Of a stretch of 11,171 nucleotides of DNA, positions 1 to 7,700 are shown piece by piece (the stretch's first letter is position 1; every line of letters begins with the position of its first letter). The notes beneath the pieces are model-generated. The model saw nothing but the letters and a program-made list of their open reading frames with translations. It was not told the DNA's origin and searched no databases. Both the position numbers and the translations under genes were made by a program. This stretch comes from Tannerellaceae bacterium (lineage in GTDB: Bacteria > Bacteroidota > Bacteroidia > Bacteroidales > Tannerellaceae): NCBI GenBank assembly GCA_031279915.1, contig JAITHO010000226.1:1-11171 (forward strand), in the 5' to 3' direction.

Positions 1-1
1 C

Positions 2-616
2 CTCGTACACACCCCCAACCTACCTGCCCCCACCCGCATCCTCGTAGAAGAAACCACGTACATAGAAAAATTCCTGTTCGACATCAACAAACCGGAGAAC
101 GACACCCACAAAGCCGCACTCCCCAACATAGCAGCAATACTCCAAAAACTCGAGACCGTCAACGAACGCCTCGAAGGACTATACCAACAACGACTGCAAA
201 CCCTACACGACCTCGAGCAGCTCGGCAAATCAGCCGACATACGCAAAGACGTCGACAAGAGATTGATTGAATTTATAGATGACATGAATGCCATTCACCG
301 AAGCAACGAGCTGGGCGACAAGGATGCCGCTCTCAAAACCAAACTCGAAAGCTCAGCATCATACATCGAAGCTCTGGTTGAGCAAACCGAGCGTGTGCTC
401 TCCAGACGCGACCATCATCACAAGTCATCAAACGAAACGCCTGCGGAAACGGAACCATCCAATCCTCCAGCAAATCCTCCAGAGCAAAAGCCGGAGGATC
501 CGCAGGCGCCAAATACAACTCTCCCGCAAGCTCCCGACATGCCCCCACAGCAGCCTTCGGCAACCCCGCCGCCAATTAACCCCGAAGATCTGAATCCGCC
601 GGCAGCAGGAGAATAA
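2..616 (+). CDS. Helical protein with proline-rich C-terminal tail, DUF6261-like (5' partial)
   Basis: This frame is open from the left edge to the TAA at 614-616, so the start lies outside the window and 204 residues are visible. The TTG at 263 is an internal leucine codon, because the frame reads on upstream with the same composition. Roughly the first 135 visible residues are charged and helical with coiled-coil character, for example LQKLETVNERLEGLYQQR and DIRKDVDKRLIEFIDDMN. After a short HHHK stretch, residues about 147-204 form a low-complexity tail rich in Pro, Gln, Asn and Glu. A helical body ending in a disordered Pro-rich tail, with an N..x..L...R helix followed by a VR/D-rich helix, recalls Bacteroidetes DUF6261 proteins, whose function is unknown. 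That match is from memory and uncertain. A strong terminator follows closely, so this is the last gene of its transcript. Confidence 0.6.
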   Translation, partial: LVHTPNLPAPTRILVEETTYIEKFLFDINKPENDTHKAALPNIAAILQKLETVNERLEGLYQQRLQTLHDLEQLGKSADIRKDVDKRLIEFIDDMNAIHRSNELGDKDAALKTKLESSASYIEALVEQTERVLSRRDHHHKSSNETPAETEPSNPPANPPEQKPEDPQAPNTTLPQAPDMPPQQPSATPPPINPEDLNPPAAGE

Positions 617-684
617 AATAAAGCATACCATAAACCAGGCCATATAATTTTTAGTTTTAGTATACAATAAAGTGTTAGTGTTAG

Positions 685-719
685 GCGGGAAGAGAGCCAT
701 CTCTTCCCGCTTTGTTTTT
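685..719 (+). terminator. Rho-independent terminator of the left-edge gene
   Basis: There is a perfect 11-bp stem (685-695 with 700-710, beginning GCGGGAAGAG), a GCCA tetraloop, and the T-rich run TTTGTTTTT at 711-719. It lies 69 bp after the stop at 616 and should end that transcript before the repeat array. Confidence 0.93.
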
Positions 720-1091
720 GGGAACTCCAAAGAATCAGATTTTTCGGCGTTACGCATCGGCGGCAAAATGCTCATTTACCCAAGTAAACTCCGCTTTTGC
801 CGCCGATGCAAGCCTTGAAAAATATGATTCTTTGGAGTTCCCAACGATAGTTCCCACCAATCAGATTTTTCGGCGTTACGCATCGGCGGCAAAATGCTCA
901 TTTACCCAAGCAAACTCCGCTTTTGCCGCCGATGCAAGCCTTGAAAAATATGATTCTTTGGAGTTCCCAACGATAGTTCCCACCAATCATATTTTTCGGC
1001 GTTACGCATCGGCGGCAAAATGCTCATTTACCCAAGTAAACTCCGCTTTTGCCGCCGATGCAAGCCTTGAAAAATATGATTCTTTGGAGTT
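720..1091. repeat. Tandem array of three 126-bp hairpin-forming repeats
   Basis: Three near-identical units repeat with an exact 126-bp period; equivalent positions are 734, 860 and 986. In the first unit an outer arm at 720-745 pairs with 817-842 (25 of 26 positions). A perfect inner 15-bp arm at 754-768 (GCATCGGCGGCAAAA) pairs with 795-809. At the tip TTTAC pairs with GTAAA around a CCAA loop. Each unit can therefore form a hairpin or cruciform of about 100-120 nt. Units 2 and 3 lack the outermost 13-14 nt of the left arm. The units differ by only a few substitutions, for example CAGAT versus CATAT and AAGTAAA versus AAGCAAA, which suggests recent duplication. Unit 3 ends at 1091, just before the MITE-like element. 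No protein is supported: because 126 is divisible by three, an apparent reading frame is preserved by chance. Confidence 0.9.
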
Positions 1092-1097
1092 GAGGGT

Positions 1098-1270
1098 ATG
1101 TCAAAAGGTTGCCCGTAGGGCATCCATATCAATAGAAATAGTCTTCCAAATCCACCAACTTCCCCGGAGGGGATGCACAGCATATAATATGTATCCCCGT
1201 AGGGGAAAGGAAAACTTGTGCACGACGGCTTTCTATTGATATGGATGCCCTACGGGCAACCTTTTGACAC
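1098..1270. mobile_element. MITE-like element with perfect 40-bp terminal inverted repeats
   Basis: Positions 1099-1138 and 1230-1269 are perfect reverse complements over 40 bp, starting TGTCAAAAGGTTGCCCGTAG. The 91-bp interior has no coding potential but holds two smaller palindromes of the form TCCCC-N3-GGGGA at 1161-1173 and 1194-1206. The arms themselves contain the related GCCC-GTA-GGGC. The boundary used here adds one non-pairing base each side, because the same asymmetric ends (left ATGTCAAAAG, right CTTTTGACAC) recur in the element at 10611-10698. No clear target-site duplication is visible. Long arms, small size and no transposase fit a miniature inverted-repeat element, although a structured intergenic repeat spread by another route is possible. 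Confidence 0.75.
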
Positions 1271-1297
1271 GGTTGCTTCCTGCAAATCCCAGGGAAT

Positions 1298-1330
1298 AAA
1301 AAAGCCGCCTAACTTCACAGTCTGGCGGCT
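1298..1330 (-). terminator. Rho-independent terminator of the EF-G paralogue
   Basis: Read on the minus strand, AGCCGCC (1330-1324) pairs with GGCGGCT (1309-1303), and six T residues follow (1303-1298; the last stem base is the first T). A weaker inner ACT/AGT pairing extends the stem. It lies about 40 bp after the TAA of the minus-strand gene. A further 6-bp inverted repeat (CCTGGA/TCCAGG, 1345-1366) sits between stop codon and terminator. Confidence 0.88.
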
Positions 1331-1368
1331 GAAACATAATAACACCTGGACGTCCATTAATCCAGGAT

Positions 1369-3525
1369 TTAATCTTCTTCCTTGCTCTCGGCGTAGGCTT
1401 TCAACAATTTTTCTTGGACATCGGCTGGCACCAACTCGTATGAAGCGAACTTCATCGTGAAAGATGCCCTCCCGCCGCTGATGGAGCTCAGCGAAGTTGA
1501 GTATGACGCCATCTCCTTGAGAGGCACCTTGGCCATCAAAATTTCGTATCCCTTCTCGCTGTTCATGCCCATGATGATGGCTCGGCGGCCCTGCATGTCG
1601 CCCATCACGTCGCCCAGATAGTCGGCCGGAACGGATACCTCCACGTCGTAAATGGGCTCCAGAATCTTGGGGCCTGCTTCGCGGAAGGCAGCGCTGAAGG
1701 CATTACGTCCGGCGAGCATGAAGGAGATCTCGTTGCTGTCCACCGGATGCATTTTGCCGTCGTACACGATGATGCGAACGTCGCGGGCATACGATCCGGT
1801 GAGCGGCCCCTGCTCCATGCGCGCCATCACGCCCTTGAGGATGGCCGGAAGGAAGCGGGCGTCGATAGATCCGCCTACGATGCTGTTTACGAACACCAGC
1901 TTGCCGCCCCACTCAAGATCGATGGTCTGCACGTCGCGCAGGCTGATCTTGTACTCCTGATTGCCGAAGCGATAAACCTCGGGGGTAGGCATTCCCTCAG
2001 TGTAGGGCTCAACGATGAGATGCACTTCGCCGAACTGACCTGCTCCGCCGGACTGCTTCTTGTGGCGGTAATCGGCCCGGGCCGACTTGGTGATGGTTTC
2101 GCGATACGGAATCTTGGGCTCCAGGTACTCAATCGCTATCTTCTCGTTGTTCTCCAGCCTCCACTTGAGGGTTCGCAGATGGAACTCTCCTTGTCCGGAA
2201 ACGATAGTTTGCTTGAGTTCCTTGGATTGCTCAACGAGCCAGGTGGGGTCTTCTTCGCGCATGCGGGTCAGCAGCTCGCTGAGCTTCTCGGCGTCGGCTT
2301 CGTTGACGGGCTTGATGGCGCGTCGGTACTTGGGATTTGGATATTTGATGAAGTTATAGGTATAGTCAACGCCTTTGTTGTTAAGAGTGTTGCCTAATCG
2401 CATGTCTTTAAGCTTCACGGTAGCTCCGATGTCGCCTGCCATCAGCTCGCTAACCTGCGTGCGGGTTTGTCCGGCCATGGTGAATAGCTGTGCGATGCGC
2501 TCCTTCGATCCGCGGTTGGCATTAGCCAGGTCGTCGCCCTCCTTAACTTTTCCGGAGATGACTTTGAAGAAGGATACCTGCCCGATATGCGGTTCGACGG
2601 CGGTTTTGAAGAAGAAGAGGCTTGTCGGGCCCTCCGGATCGGGAGCCACATCGATGCCGTCGGCCGTCCGCACGTGCGGCATCTTGTCGACCGTTGGCGC
2701 TACATTGCCAAGGAACTCCATTGTGCGGCGCACGCACATGTCGCGTCCGGCGCATACGCAGAAAACGGGGAACATTCCTCGGGTGGCAAGTCCGGCAGTA
2801 ATTCCGAGGCGCATCTCATCTTCGGTGAGGCTGTCGTTCTCGAAATATTTCTCCATCAGATTGTCGTCGTGCTCGGCTGCTGCTTCCACGAGGGCCGCAT
2901 GCAGCTCGGCGGCTTTGTCGGCCTCTTCGGCGGGGATCTCTAATACGTCGGGCACTCCTCCCTCCGGCTTCCAGCGGTACATCTTCATCTTGAGGACGTC
3001 GACCACGGCATTGAAGGCGGCTCCCTGATTGACGGGATACTGGATGAGAACAACGTTCTTGCCGTATCTATCTCTGAGCTGGGCTATCGTTCCGTCGAAG
3101 TCGGCAATTGCATTGTCGAGGTGATTAACGATGAAGATCACGGGCTTGCCGAACTGTTCCGTGTAGCGGAACTGGTTGATTGTTCCGACCTCTACGCCAT
3201 ACTGGGCGTTGAGCACCATGAGGGCCGTGTCGGTTACATTGAGGGCAGATACTGCTCCGCCGATGAAGTCGTCCGATCCCGGACAGTCAATAAAGTTGAG
3301 CTTGCGGCCTTGCCATTCTACACAAAAAAGGGTGGACGACACCGAGTATCCGTACTCCTTCTCCACCGGATTATAATCGCAAACCGTAGTTCCAGCCTCC
3401 ACCGTACCGCGACGTTTGATCACTCCACCCTCGAAAAGCATGGCCTCGGCGAGGGTGGTTTTCCCGGAGCCAGAGCTGCCGAGGATTGCAATGTTCTTGA
3501 TTTCGTTTGTTTGATAGACTTTCAT
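1369..3525 (-). CDS. fusA2: EF-G paralogue lacking the catalytic histidine (EF-G2-like translation factor)
   Basis: The protein has 718 residues, read from the ATG at 3525 (MKVYQTNEIKNIAILGSSGS). An in-frame extension to 3729 is possible, but it is Arg/Cys-rich and unlike any EF-G, so it was rejected. The GTP-binding domain has a P-loop at residues 16-24 (GSSGSGKTT) and a G4-type NHLD at 134-137. Domain IV carries SGGAGQFGEVHL, and domain V has the usual DYLGDVMGDMQGRR. The switch regions are not canonical: the G3 motif reads DCPGSDDF (80-87), with Ser84 where EF-G has the catalytic His of DTPGHVDF, and the RGITI switch I motif is replaced by YGYSV. The family matches Bacteroides EF-G2, known to support slow translocation without GTP hydrolysis and needed during starvation and gut colonisation. 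The same role here is inferred. The gene stands alone, divergent from the next block, with its own terminator. Confidence 0.93.
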   Translation of the reverse strand: MKVYQTNEIKNIAILGSSGSGKTTLAEAMLFEGGVIKRRGTVEAGTTVCDYNPVEKEYGYSVSSTLFCVEWQGRKLNFIDCPGSDDFIGGAVSALNVTDTALMVLNAQYGVEVGTINQFRYTEQFGKPVIFIVNHLDNAIADFDGTIAQLRDRYGKNVVLIQYPVNQGAAFNAVVDVLKMKMYRWKPEGGVPDVLEIPAEEADKAAELHAALVEAAAEHDDNLMEKYFENDSLTEDEMRLGITAGLATRGMFPVFCVCAGRDMCVRRTMEFLGNVAPTVDKMPHVRTADGIDVAPDPEGPTSLFFFKTAVEPHIGQVSFFKVISGKVKEGDDLANANRGSKERIAQLFTMAGQTRTQVSELMAGDIGATVKLKDMRLGNTLNNKGVDYTYNFIKYPNPKYRRAIKPVNEADAEKLSELLTRMREEDPTWLVEQSKELKQTIVSGQGEFHLRTLKWRLENNEKIAIEYLEPKIPYRETITKSARADYRHKKQSGGAGQFGEVHLIVEPYTEGMPTPEVYRFGNQEYKISLRDVQTIDLEWGGKLVFVNSIVGGSIDARFLPAILKGVMARMEQGPLTGSYARDVRIIVYDGKMHPVDSNEISFMLAGRNAFSAAFREAGPKILEPIYDVEVSVPADYLGDVMGDMQGRRAIIMGMNSEKGYEILMAKVPLKEMASYSTSLSSISGGRASFTMKFASYELVPADVQEKLLKAYAESKEED

Positions 3526-3833
3526 GTTTATCTGGGATATTAAATATTTAGGTGAAACAATAATTTTTATAACGGGGCGCAAAATAGGGATTGTGAATGA
3601 CATGGGCAACTCCCTCCGCATTGTTGTGCAACATATTCTCGGCCGGCGGATGCTCCTCCATCCTATAATCCCGCTTGCCGGCATGACTGTGCAACGCCCT
3701 CCCCCTCTTCTATCCCTCCGCAAAAGCAATTGGGAGGGCTATTTCGGAGGAGATAAACGCCATTGCATCCTCCCATTCCCATATCTCAACTTATCTCCTA
3801 CCTTTGCAACCTAAATTTCTGCTTAATACTATT
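3526..3833. other. Divergent intergenic region between the EF-G paralogue and the O-acetylation block
   Basis: These 308 bp must hold the promoters for both flanking genes. The rightward -7 box at 3799-3806 is clear. For the leftward gene only an imperfect box is seen (TATTTTG on the minus strand near 3581-3587, one base short of TAnnTTTG). A small dyad TGTTG-TG-CAACA lies at 3622-3633, about 97 bp upstream of the leftward start codon, and a partial echo (TGTGCAAC) lies near 3689-3696. The stretch 3731-3775 contains TGGGAGG and its complement CCTCCCA. No convincing gene is present; the longest ATG frame seen here is about 23 codons. Confidence 0.6.
3799..3806 (+). promoter_or_regulatory. Bacteroidetes-type -7 promoter box (TACCTTTG)
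   Basis: TACCTTTG fits the Bacteroidetes housekeeping consensus TAnnTTTG exactly and lies 28 bp before the ATG at 3834. That would give a leader of about 20 nt. The TTG at 3763-3765 is too far upstream to be a good -33 element, so the upstream half is not assigned. The position also argues against the TTG at 3804 as a start codon, because it lies inside this box. Confidence 0.6.
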
Positions 3834-6197
3834 ATGAGCTTAATAAAAACAAACGGCAATTGGAGAAGATACAGCTTATGGGCTGCGCTATCGGGCCTCT
3901 TCCTCCTTCCGTTTCTCTCAATAGCTTTCGGACATATAACAAATCTATTCGTTGGCGACCTGTATCTCTTCGGACTGGATTCGCTGAGGGACTTCCTGCT
4001 GGTGCATATAGCTGCATTCGCCACGATAGCCATCGCCTGCCTGTTTGTTGAACTCAAACGAAGGGCCAGGCTCAAGCTCGAAGACCTTGCTCTGCAAAAA
4101 ACAAAGAATGAGATCGACGACCTCAGCCGGCAAGACTACCAATATTCGCGATCGGCCGAGATGCTGGCCGCCGATCAGCCTGCCTTGCGCATGAGCGGAG
4201 CCCACAATCTCTGCCTACTTGCCGAAGCATATCCGGATAAGTACGGCAAGCCCGTGTTCGAGCTCCTCTGCTATCATCTTCGAACCCTTACTTGCAAGCC
4301 GGATTACAAAGACTGGACGGGCGACGAGATCCCTACCATGCTTACGATGATGTTCGGCAGCAAAACAAGCTCCTTCCCGCAGAGGTTCAGAGGCGAATTG
4401 CAGGGAGCTGACTTTGCTGTGCTGAATGTAGGGAATCTGATGATGGAGGGGAGTCGCCTGGCCAGAGTGAAGCTGCCGAAGGCCATCCTCTCAAGGATCA
4501 ATCTGCAGAGGGCCGACATGAGCTACGTCGATCTGAGACACAGCTCGCTCGAGGAGATCAATCTGACGGAGGCGACGATGAATCATGCCGACATGAGCGC
4601 GGCCTCGATAGCCGATTCCTCCTTCGAGAGGGCGATCATGCACGGCCTGACGCTCAACGGAGCCAGATTCTCCTCGGCCAGGCTCGCCGGTTCGTCAATG
4701 CTGAACGCCCAGATGCAGAGCTCGAGCTGGGATACGGTTGATCTGAGAGGGGCCGATCTGGGAGGGGCCGATCTCACGCAAGCTTGCTTCACCGGATCCA
4801 ATATGGAAGGGGCGAATCTTGCGGCCTGTAAGCTTACGGAGGCAGTGTTCGAGCATACGTCGCTCGATGAGGCTAATCTGAGCGGAAGCAATATGGCCTT
4901 CGCCAAGCTCTCCGGAGTATCTCTCCAAAAGGCATCGCTACATAATATATATATGAAGGAGACGGATCTGGGAGCAGCCAATCTGTGCAGGGCATCCTTG
5001 CAGGAGGCCGTCATGGAGAAGGTTAATCTCGCCGGAGCGATGATGCAGCATGCCTGCCTGAAGGGAGCTAAGCTATCGGATGTGCATCTGGCTGGGGCAG
5101 ATCTTCGGGAAGCAGATCTGTCTGGCGTTCATCTCAAGGGCGTCAACATAAGGGAAGCGAATCTCCGGGGCTTATGCATGGAGGATGCAAGGATTGAGAA
5201 CACTCCGCTCGACGGAGTCGTGCTGATCAATTGCCGGATGAGCGGGACGGTGATAGAGAACGTTGGCATGGAGAGGTGCATCCTCGAAGGATCCATCCTC
5301 GACCGAGCTGGATTGTCGGGAGCCAAGCTCACCGAGGCGACTCTGATACGCACCAGCTTCAAAGGAGCCCGTCTGAACGGAGCGCAACTGAGCAGGACAT
5401 CGCTCGACAAGGCCTCGCTGGAGAATGCCGACCTGCGGAAAGCATCCCTCACCGAAGCTTCGATGGAGGATGCCGTGCTAAGCGGCGCCGATCTGGAACA
5501 TGCCAACCTCGAGCGAGCCTTCATGCTCAAGACCGTCATGAAAAGGGCCAATCTCCGGCAAGCGAATCTCCGGCGGGCAAAGATGGAGAGGGCTACCCTC
5601 ACCGAGGCATCGCTCGACAATGCTAATCTGGAGCGGACCATTATTAGCCGAGCCAATCTCGAAAAGGCTATGCTCTGCAATGTTTATGCTGCCGGAGCGG
5701 AGATGGAAATCTCCAACCTATCCAACGCCAATCTCAGCGGAGCCAATTTCACCGAGGCGAATCTCAACCGATCAATACTCGTGGAGGCGAATCTCGAAAA
5801 GGCCGACTTCTCGAAAGCCAACCTGGAGAAGGCTAATTTGGAGAAGGCTGTCATGACCGAAGCCGTATTCAACCGTGCACTGCTCGGAGGATCCATCATC
5901 AACAACTCATTCATGAACCGGATGAGCTTGGTGGAGGCCGACCTGCACGAGGCCTCGCTTGAAAGGGCTTATCTCGTGGAGACTGATCTGCGGAAGGCCA
6001 ATCTGCAATGGGCTAATCTCGTGTGGGCTAATCTGGAGAAGGCTAATCTGGCAGGAGCCAACCTCACAGGGGCGAATCTCAACGGAGCGAATCTCGTGGG
6101 CGCCAATCTGGAGAACGCTATCCTGGAGAATGCCAACCTGAAGAACGCTAATCTTAAAACCGCCAACCTCAAAGGAACTATTCTCGAAAAGATATGA
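3834..6197 (+). CDS. Giant membrane-anchored pentapeptide-repeat protein
   Basis: The protein has 787 residues from the ATG at 3834; a TTG ten codons upstream was rejected because it falls inside the promoter box. Two hydrophobic segments lie at about 15-35 and 54-73. Basic residues before the first (NWRRYS) and after the second (KRRARLK) suggest both ends are cytoplasmic. Residues 79-180 are helical; [20 protein letters not shown] onward resembles the segment preceding the repeats in many cyanobacterial pentapeptide proteins. From about 185 to the C-terminus nearly every fifth residue fits A(D/N)LxX, for example [14 protein letters not shown]. That is about 120 pentapeptides, or roughly 30 coils of a right-handed four-sided beta-helix, with little interruption. 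No enzymatic motif is seen. The stop overlaps the next start as ATGA, so the two are probably translationally coupled. A scaffold or binding surface for the downstream acetylation proteins is an inference. Shorter pentapeptide proteins such as Qnr mimic DNA, but nothing here specifically supports that. Confidence 0.93.
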   Translation: MSLIKTNGNWRRYSLWAALSGLFLLPFLSIAFGHITNLFVGDLYLFGLDSLRDFLLVHIAAFATIAIACLFVELKRRARLKLEDLALQKTKNEIDDLSRQDYQYSRSAEMLAADQPALRMSGAHNLCLLAEAYPDKYGKPVFELLCYHLRTLTCKPDYKDWTGDEIPTMLTMMFGSKTSSFPQRFRGELQGADFAVLNVGNLMMEGSRLARVKLPKAILSRINLQRADMSYVDLRHSSLEEINLTEATMNHADMSAASIADSSFERAIMHGLTLNGARFSSARLAGSSMLNAQMQSSSWDTVDLRGADLGGADLTQACFTGSNMEGANLAACKLTEAVFEHTSLDEANLSGSNMAFAKLSGVSLQKASLHNIYMKETDLGAANLCRASLQEAVMEKVNLAGAMMQHACLKGAKLSDVHLAGADLREADLSGVHLKGVNIREANLRGLCMEDARIENTPLDGVVLINCRMSGTVIENVGMERCILEGSILDRAGLSGAKLTEATLIRTSFKGARLNGAQLSRTSLDKASLENADLRKASLTEASMEDAVLSGADLEHANLERAFMLKTVMKRANLRQANLRRAKMERATLTEASLDNANLERTIISRANLEKAMLCNVYAAGAEMEISNLSNANLSGANFTEANLNRSILVEANLEKADFSKANLEKANLEKAVMTEAVFNRALLGGSIINNSFMNRMSLVEADLHEASLERAYLVETDLRKANLQWANLVWANLEKANLAGANLTGANLNGANLVGANLENAILENANLKNANLKTANLKGTILEKI

Positions 6198-7636
6198 AGA
6201 ACGACTACATGATACGTCTGCTGGCTCTGCTGGCGATTGTTTTTGCAGCCTGCGCTGGGCTCTATTTCCTCCCCGACCGGGCATTCGGGATCAAGATCAA
6301 GCGCGTTGATCTGCTATCGGCCCTCAGGGAGGATACGAACGGACTCGACAGCCGCATGGAAGCTCTACGGGCGGAGCTGGTTGGGGATGAAGCTCCGGCG
6401 GCTGATTCCATCGTCGCTATAACCGACGACATGCCCGCCGATGAGGTCGACTCTATTGCTTTGGCCGTTGCCCGTAGGGATTCCATCTCCAAGGCTATTG
6501 CCGGAATAGCTACGGCCGACCACAAGGGAGAGCGCATAGAGGACTACTCCGAGGGACATAACGGTCTGCATCGATTCTTTGCAGCGCTGAGCAACAGCCG
6601 TACCCGACCGGTCAGAATAGCCTTCGTGGGAGATTCCTTCGTGGAGGGCGACATACTCACGGCCAGCCTCCGTAACTCCCTCCAACAAGCTTTTGGAGGC
6701 AGAGGGGTAGGCTTCGTTCCCGTCACATCCGACGCGGCGCGGTACAGGAGCACCGTATCCATGACCGCCGAAGGCTGGAAAACCCTCTCTCTTCTGAACA
6801 ACAAGTCTAATTCCTTCACGCTATCCGGACTGATCTTCGAGCCTAAGGGGGAAAGGGCTTCGATACAGTTCAAGTTGGGAACGATGTACGCAGCCATTCG
6901 CCGGGCCGGATCGCTTCAGATCATATACGACCGCAATGTATCCACATCAATGCATCTGTCATGCAATGCCATTGCGGATACATCCCTGCAACTTCCGCCT
7001 GCCAACGGGATTGCCGCCTGTACGCTCAAGGGCGATAGCATATCCTCCGGAACCATAACTTTTGAGCAGAGCGACGGCTTCCGTGCTCTTGGGATTGTAT
7101 TGGAGGATGCGACGGGAGTATCGGTTGACAACCTGGCTCTCCGAGGGCATTCAGGGCTTCTGTGGACAAGGCTCGACGAGGATGCAAGCAGACAATGGAA
7201 ATCCGTTCGCCCCTACGATCTCATCATCCTTCAATACGGCCTCAACGTGGCTAGCGAAGAGGAGCTTGATTACAGTTGGTATCGCGGACGGATGTGCGAA
7301 TCGATTGCTCGCATCCGCAAATGCTTCCCGGAGGCCGACCTGCTGCTGCTTGGCGTATCCGACAGGGCCAACCAGTACAACGGATCATTCAGCACCATGC
7401 CTGCCGTGCTCGCCCTCCTCAATGCTCAGAGAAAGATCGCCAAGCAGATGAGCATCCCCTTTTGGAACACCTTCGGAGCAATGGGAGGCGAAAACAGCAT
7501 GCTCAAATACGTCGACAAGGGCTGGGCGGGTAAGGACTACACGCATCTATCCTTCCGCGGCGGACAGGAGCTGGCATCCGCCCTGCTTAAATCTTTGTTG
7601 AACGAAAAGAAACAATACGATGGCGGGAATGATTGA
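6194..7636 (+). CDS. Membrane-anchored SGNH/GDSL-family protein, candidate glycan O-acetyltransferase or esterase
   Basis: The protein has 480 residues; its ATG lies in the ATGA overlap with the preceding stop. One hydrophobic segment at about 6-26 has no obvious cleavage site, so it probably anchors the protein with the rest in the periplasm. A linker rich in Asp, Ala and Ser (about 40-120) precedes the catalytic domain. Block I is [10 protein letters not shown] with Ser148 as nucleophile, block II is RGHSG near 317-321, block III is YGLN (348-351), and block V is DYTH with Asp448 and His451. About 165 residues separate blocks I and II, far more than in a minimal SGNH fold, which suggests an inserted beta-rich domain like the CBM35-like one in Neisseria Ape1. 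[10 protein letters not shown] after block I parallels the next gene's YGNAGRGWIAP, so the two are distant paralogues. Acetyl transfer to, or removal from, an envelope glycan is inferred from family and context; the substrate is unknown. Confidence 0.85.
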   Translation: MKNDYMIRLLALLAIVFAACAGLYFLPDRAFGIKIKRVDLLSALREDTNGLDSRMEALRAELVGDEAPAADSIVAITDDMPADEVDSIALAVARRDSISKAIAGIATADHKGERIEDYSEGHNGLHRFFAALSNSRTRPVRIAFVGDSFVEGDILTASLRNSLQQAFGGRGVGFVPVTSDAARYRSTVSMTAEGWKTLSLLNNKSNSFTLSGLIFEPKGERASIQFKLGTMYAAIRRAGSLQIIYDRNVSTSMHLSCNAIADTSLQLPPANGIAACTLKGDSISSGTITFEQSDGFRALGIVLEDATGVSVDNLALRGHSGLLWTRLDEDASRQWKSVRPYDLIILQYGLNVASEEELDYSWYRGRMCESIARIRKCFPEADLLLLGVSDRANQYNGSFSTMPAVLALLNAQRKIAKQMSIPFWNTFGAMGGENSMLKYVDKGWAGKDYTHLSFRGGQELASALLKSLLNEKKQYDGGND

Positions 7637-7700
7637 TAGCTCCATTCATCCGTCTTTCATCCACCATCACCAATAATTAATCAATAACTGCTTACATATA

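Noticed and set aside
720..1091. CRISPR-like array
   Set aside because: The repeated unit is 126 bp with no unique spacers between copies, and no cas gene is nearby.
712..1239. Apparent 175-aa ORF with 42-residue internal repeats
   Set aside because: It is the 126-bp hairpin array read in frame, since 126 is divisible by three. It begins inside the T tract of a terminator and ends inside the MITE-like element, and its sequence is dictated by DNA palindromes.
1747..3028. Two long plus-strand ORFs (217 and 216 aa) opposite the EF-G paralogue
   Set aside because: They lie wholly antisense to a clearly conserved gene, use its third-position bias, and show no recognisable domain.
3526..3729. N-terminal extension of the EF-G paralogue
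   Set aside because: The added residues are Arg- and Cys-rich with no EF-G similarity. The family begins at MKVYQTNEIKN, and the extension would consume the divergent promoter region.
3804..3833. Upstream TTG start of the pentapeptide protein
   Set aside because: The TTG is part of the TACCTTTG promoter box; the ATG at 3834 gives a sensible short leader and an N-terminus followed by the first membrane segment.
5129..6284. Minus-strand ORFs of 183 and 125 aa opposite the pentapeptide gene
   Set aside because: Their regular RLA/SRLA and QIS/EIS patterns are the antisense reading of the pentapeptide codons, not independent proteins.
7637..7700. Promoter between the two SGNH genes
   Set aside because: The 64-bp gap is AT-rich near the start codon but has no TAnnTTTG box, so the second SGNH gene is best treated as part of the same operon.
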